Origin: an uncultured Lachnospiraceae bacterium
Lineage (GTDB): Bacteria > Bacillota > Clostridia > Lachnospirales > Lachnospiraceae
Length of the DNA stretch: 56,218 bases
Reading direction: 5' to 3'
Assembly (NCBI GenBank): GCA_958402795.1
Contig: CATXUX010000022.1
Location: 1 to 56,218 of the forward strand
This document shows positions 56,157-56,218 of the stretch, piece by piece. The position numbers and the translations under genes were made by a program. How positions within the stretch are numbered: position 1 is the first letter of the stretch; every line of letters begins with the position of its first letter. Below the pieces are notes generated by a model. It was not told the DNA's origin. It ran no database searches and saw only the letters and a program-made list of their open reading frames with translations.

Positions 56157-56218
56157 GATAAAATAACTTGAGTTTCCGTAAATTGTAATTGAAAAAGGGA
56201 TATGTCTATCTAAAGTAC

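Overview
The window reads as a chromosomal segment of a Gram-positive gut clostridium, most likely family Lachnospiraceae (Clostridium cluster XIVa; Mediterraneibacter, Ruminococcus torques/gnavus or Dorea-like). The grounds are AGGAGG-type ribosome binding sites on almost every gene, the B. subtilis-like neighbourhoods ylxM-ffh-rpsP-khpA-rimM-trmD and rplS-rbgA-rnhB, sortase-anchored surface proteins, a Cys/Gly-rich 'HCB protein 13' type peptide, and glycogen genes typical of that family. Species cannot be fixed from the sequence alone.

Layout. 0.1-3 kb: MATE exporter and C69 dipeptidase. 3.1-4.6 kb (minus): a cytoplasmic heparanase-like (GH79-like) glycosidase. 4.9-8 kb: a membrane protein with two PF06541-type halves, then an ABC exporter. 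8.1-12.9 kb: one probable operon joining a minimal SufC-SufB pair to thiazole/pyrimidine salvage (thiM, thiE, HAD phosphatase, thiD). 13-18.7 kb: housekeeping run rplS, signal peptidase I, rbgA, second signal peptidase I, rnhB, yraN, pgeF, mscS. 18.7-30.2 kb is the surface-protein region: a 1218-residue coiled-coil/CAP-domain protein with an SPKTG anchor, whose promoter spacer holds a run of ten G; a tRNA-Thr(CGT); and a five-gene sortase pilus operon (tip protein with an NlpC/P60-like domain, major pilin, class C sortase, minor pilin, class B sortase) preceded by a structured leader and a 9-codon leader ORF.

30.2-43.5 kb is mainly alpha-glucan and general metabolism: glycogen debranching enzyme, ROK glucokinase, NhaC-type antiporter, C39-like peptidase, asnA, a DUF4203-like membrane protein, a PHP phosphoesterase, an AraC regulator, glycogen phosphorylase and 4-alpha-glucanotransferase. 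43.6-48.1 kb: a second PF06541 protein, a TruA homologue whose catalytic Asp is replaced by Glu, an HD hydrolase, a thioesterase, two overlapping unknown genes, a 59-codon unknown and the HCB-type peptide with a recent internal duplication.

48.2-52.4 kb is an accessory island: an AT-rich ABC exporter with its HTH regulator, a subtilase without signal peptide, a hicB remnant, a complete type I toxin-antitoxin locus (29-residue holin-like toxin plus convergent antisense RNA), and a tyrosine-recombinase remnant. The island abuts the promoter of the conserved ylxM-ffh-rpsP-khpA-rimM-trmD operon, which runs to the end of the window. rplS and rbgA-rnhB, which follow trmD in B. subtilis, lie about 40 kb upstream here, so the ancestral cluster is split.

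The most rewarding targets are the poly-G promoter, the pilus operon with its leader and hydrolase-like tip, the TruA variant with an operator-like palindrome, and the type I toxin locus with alternative hairpins around its ribosome binding site. No CRISPR array, rRNA, complete insertion sequence or intact prophage was seen.
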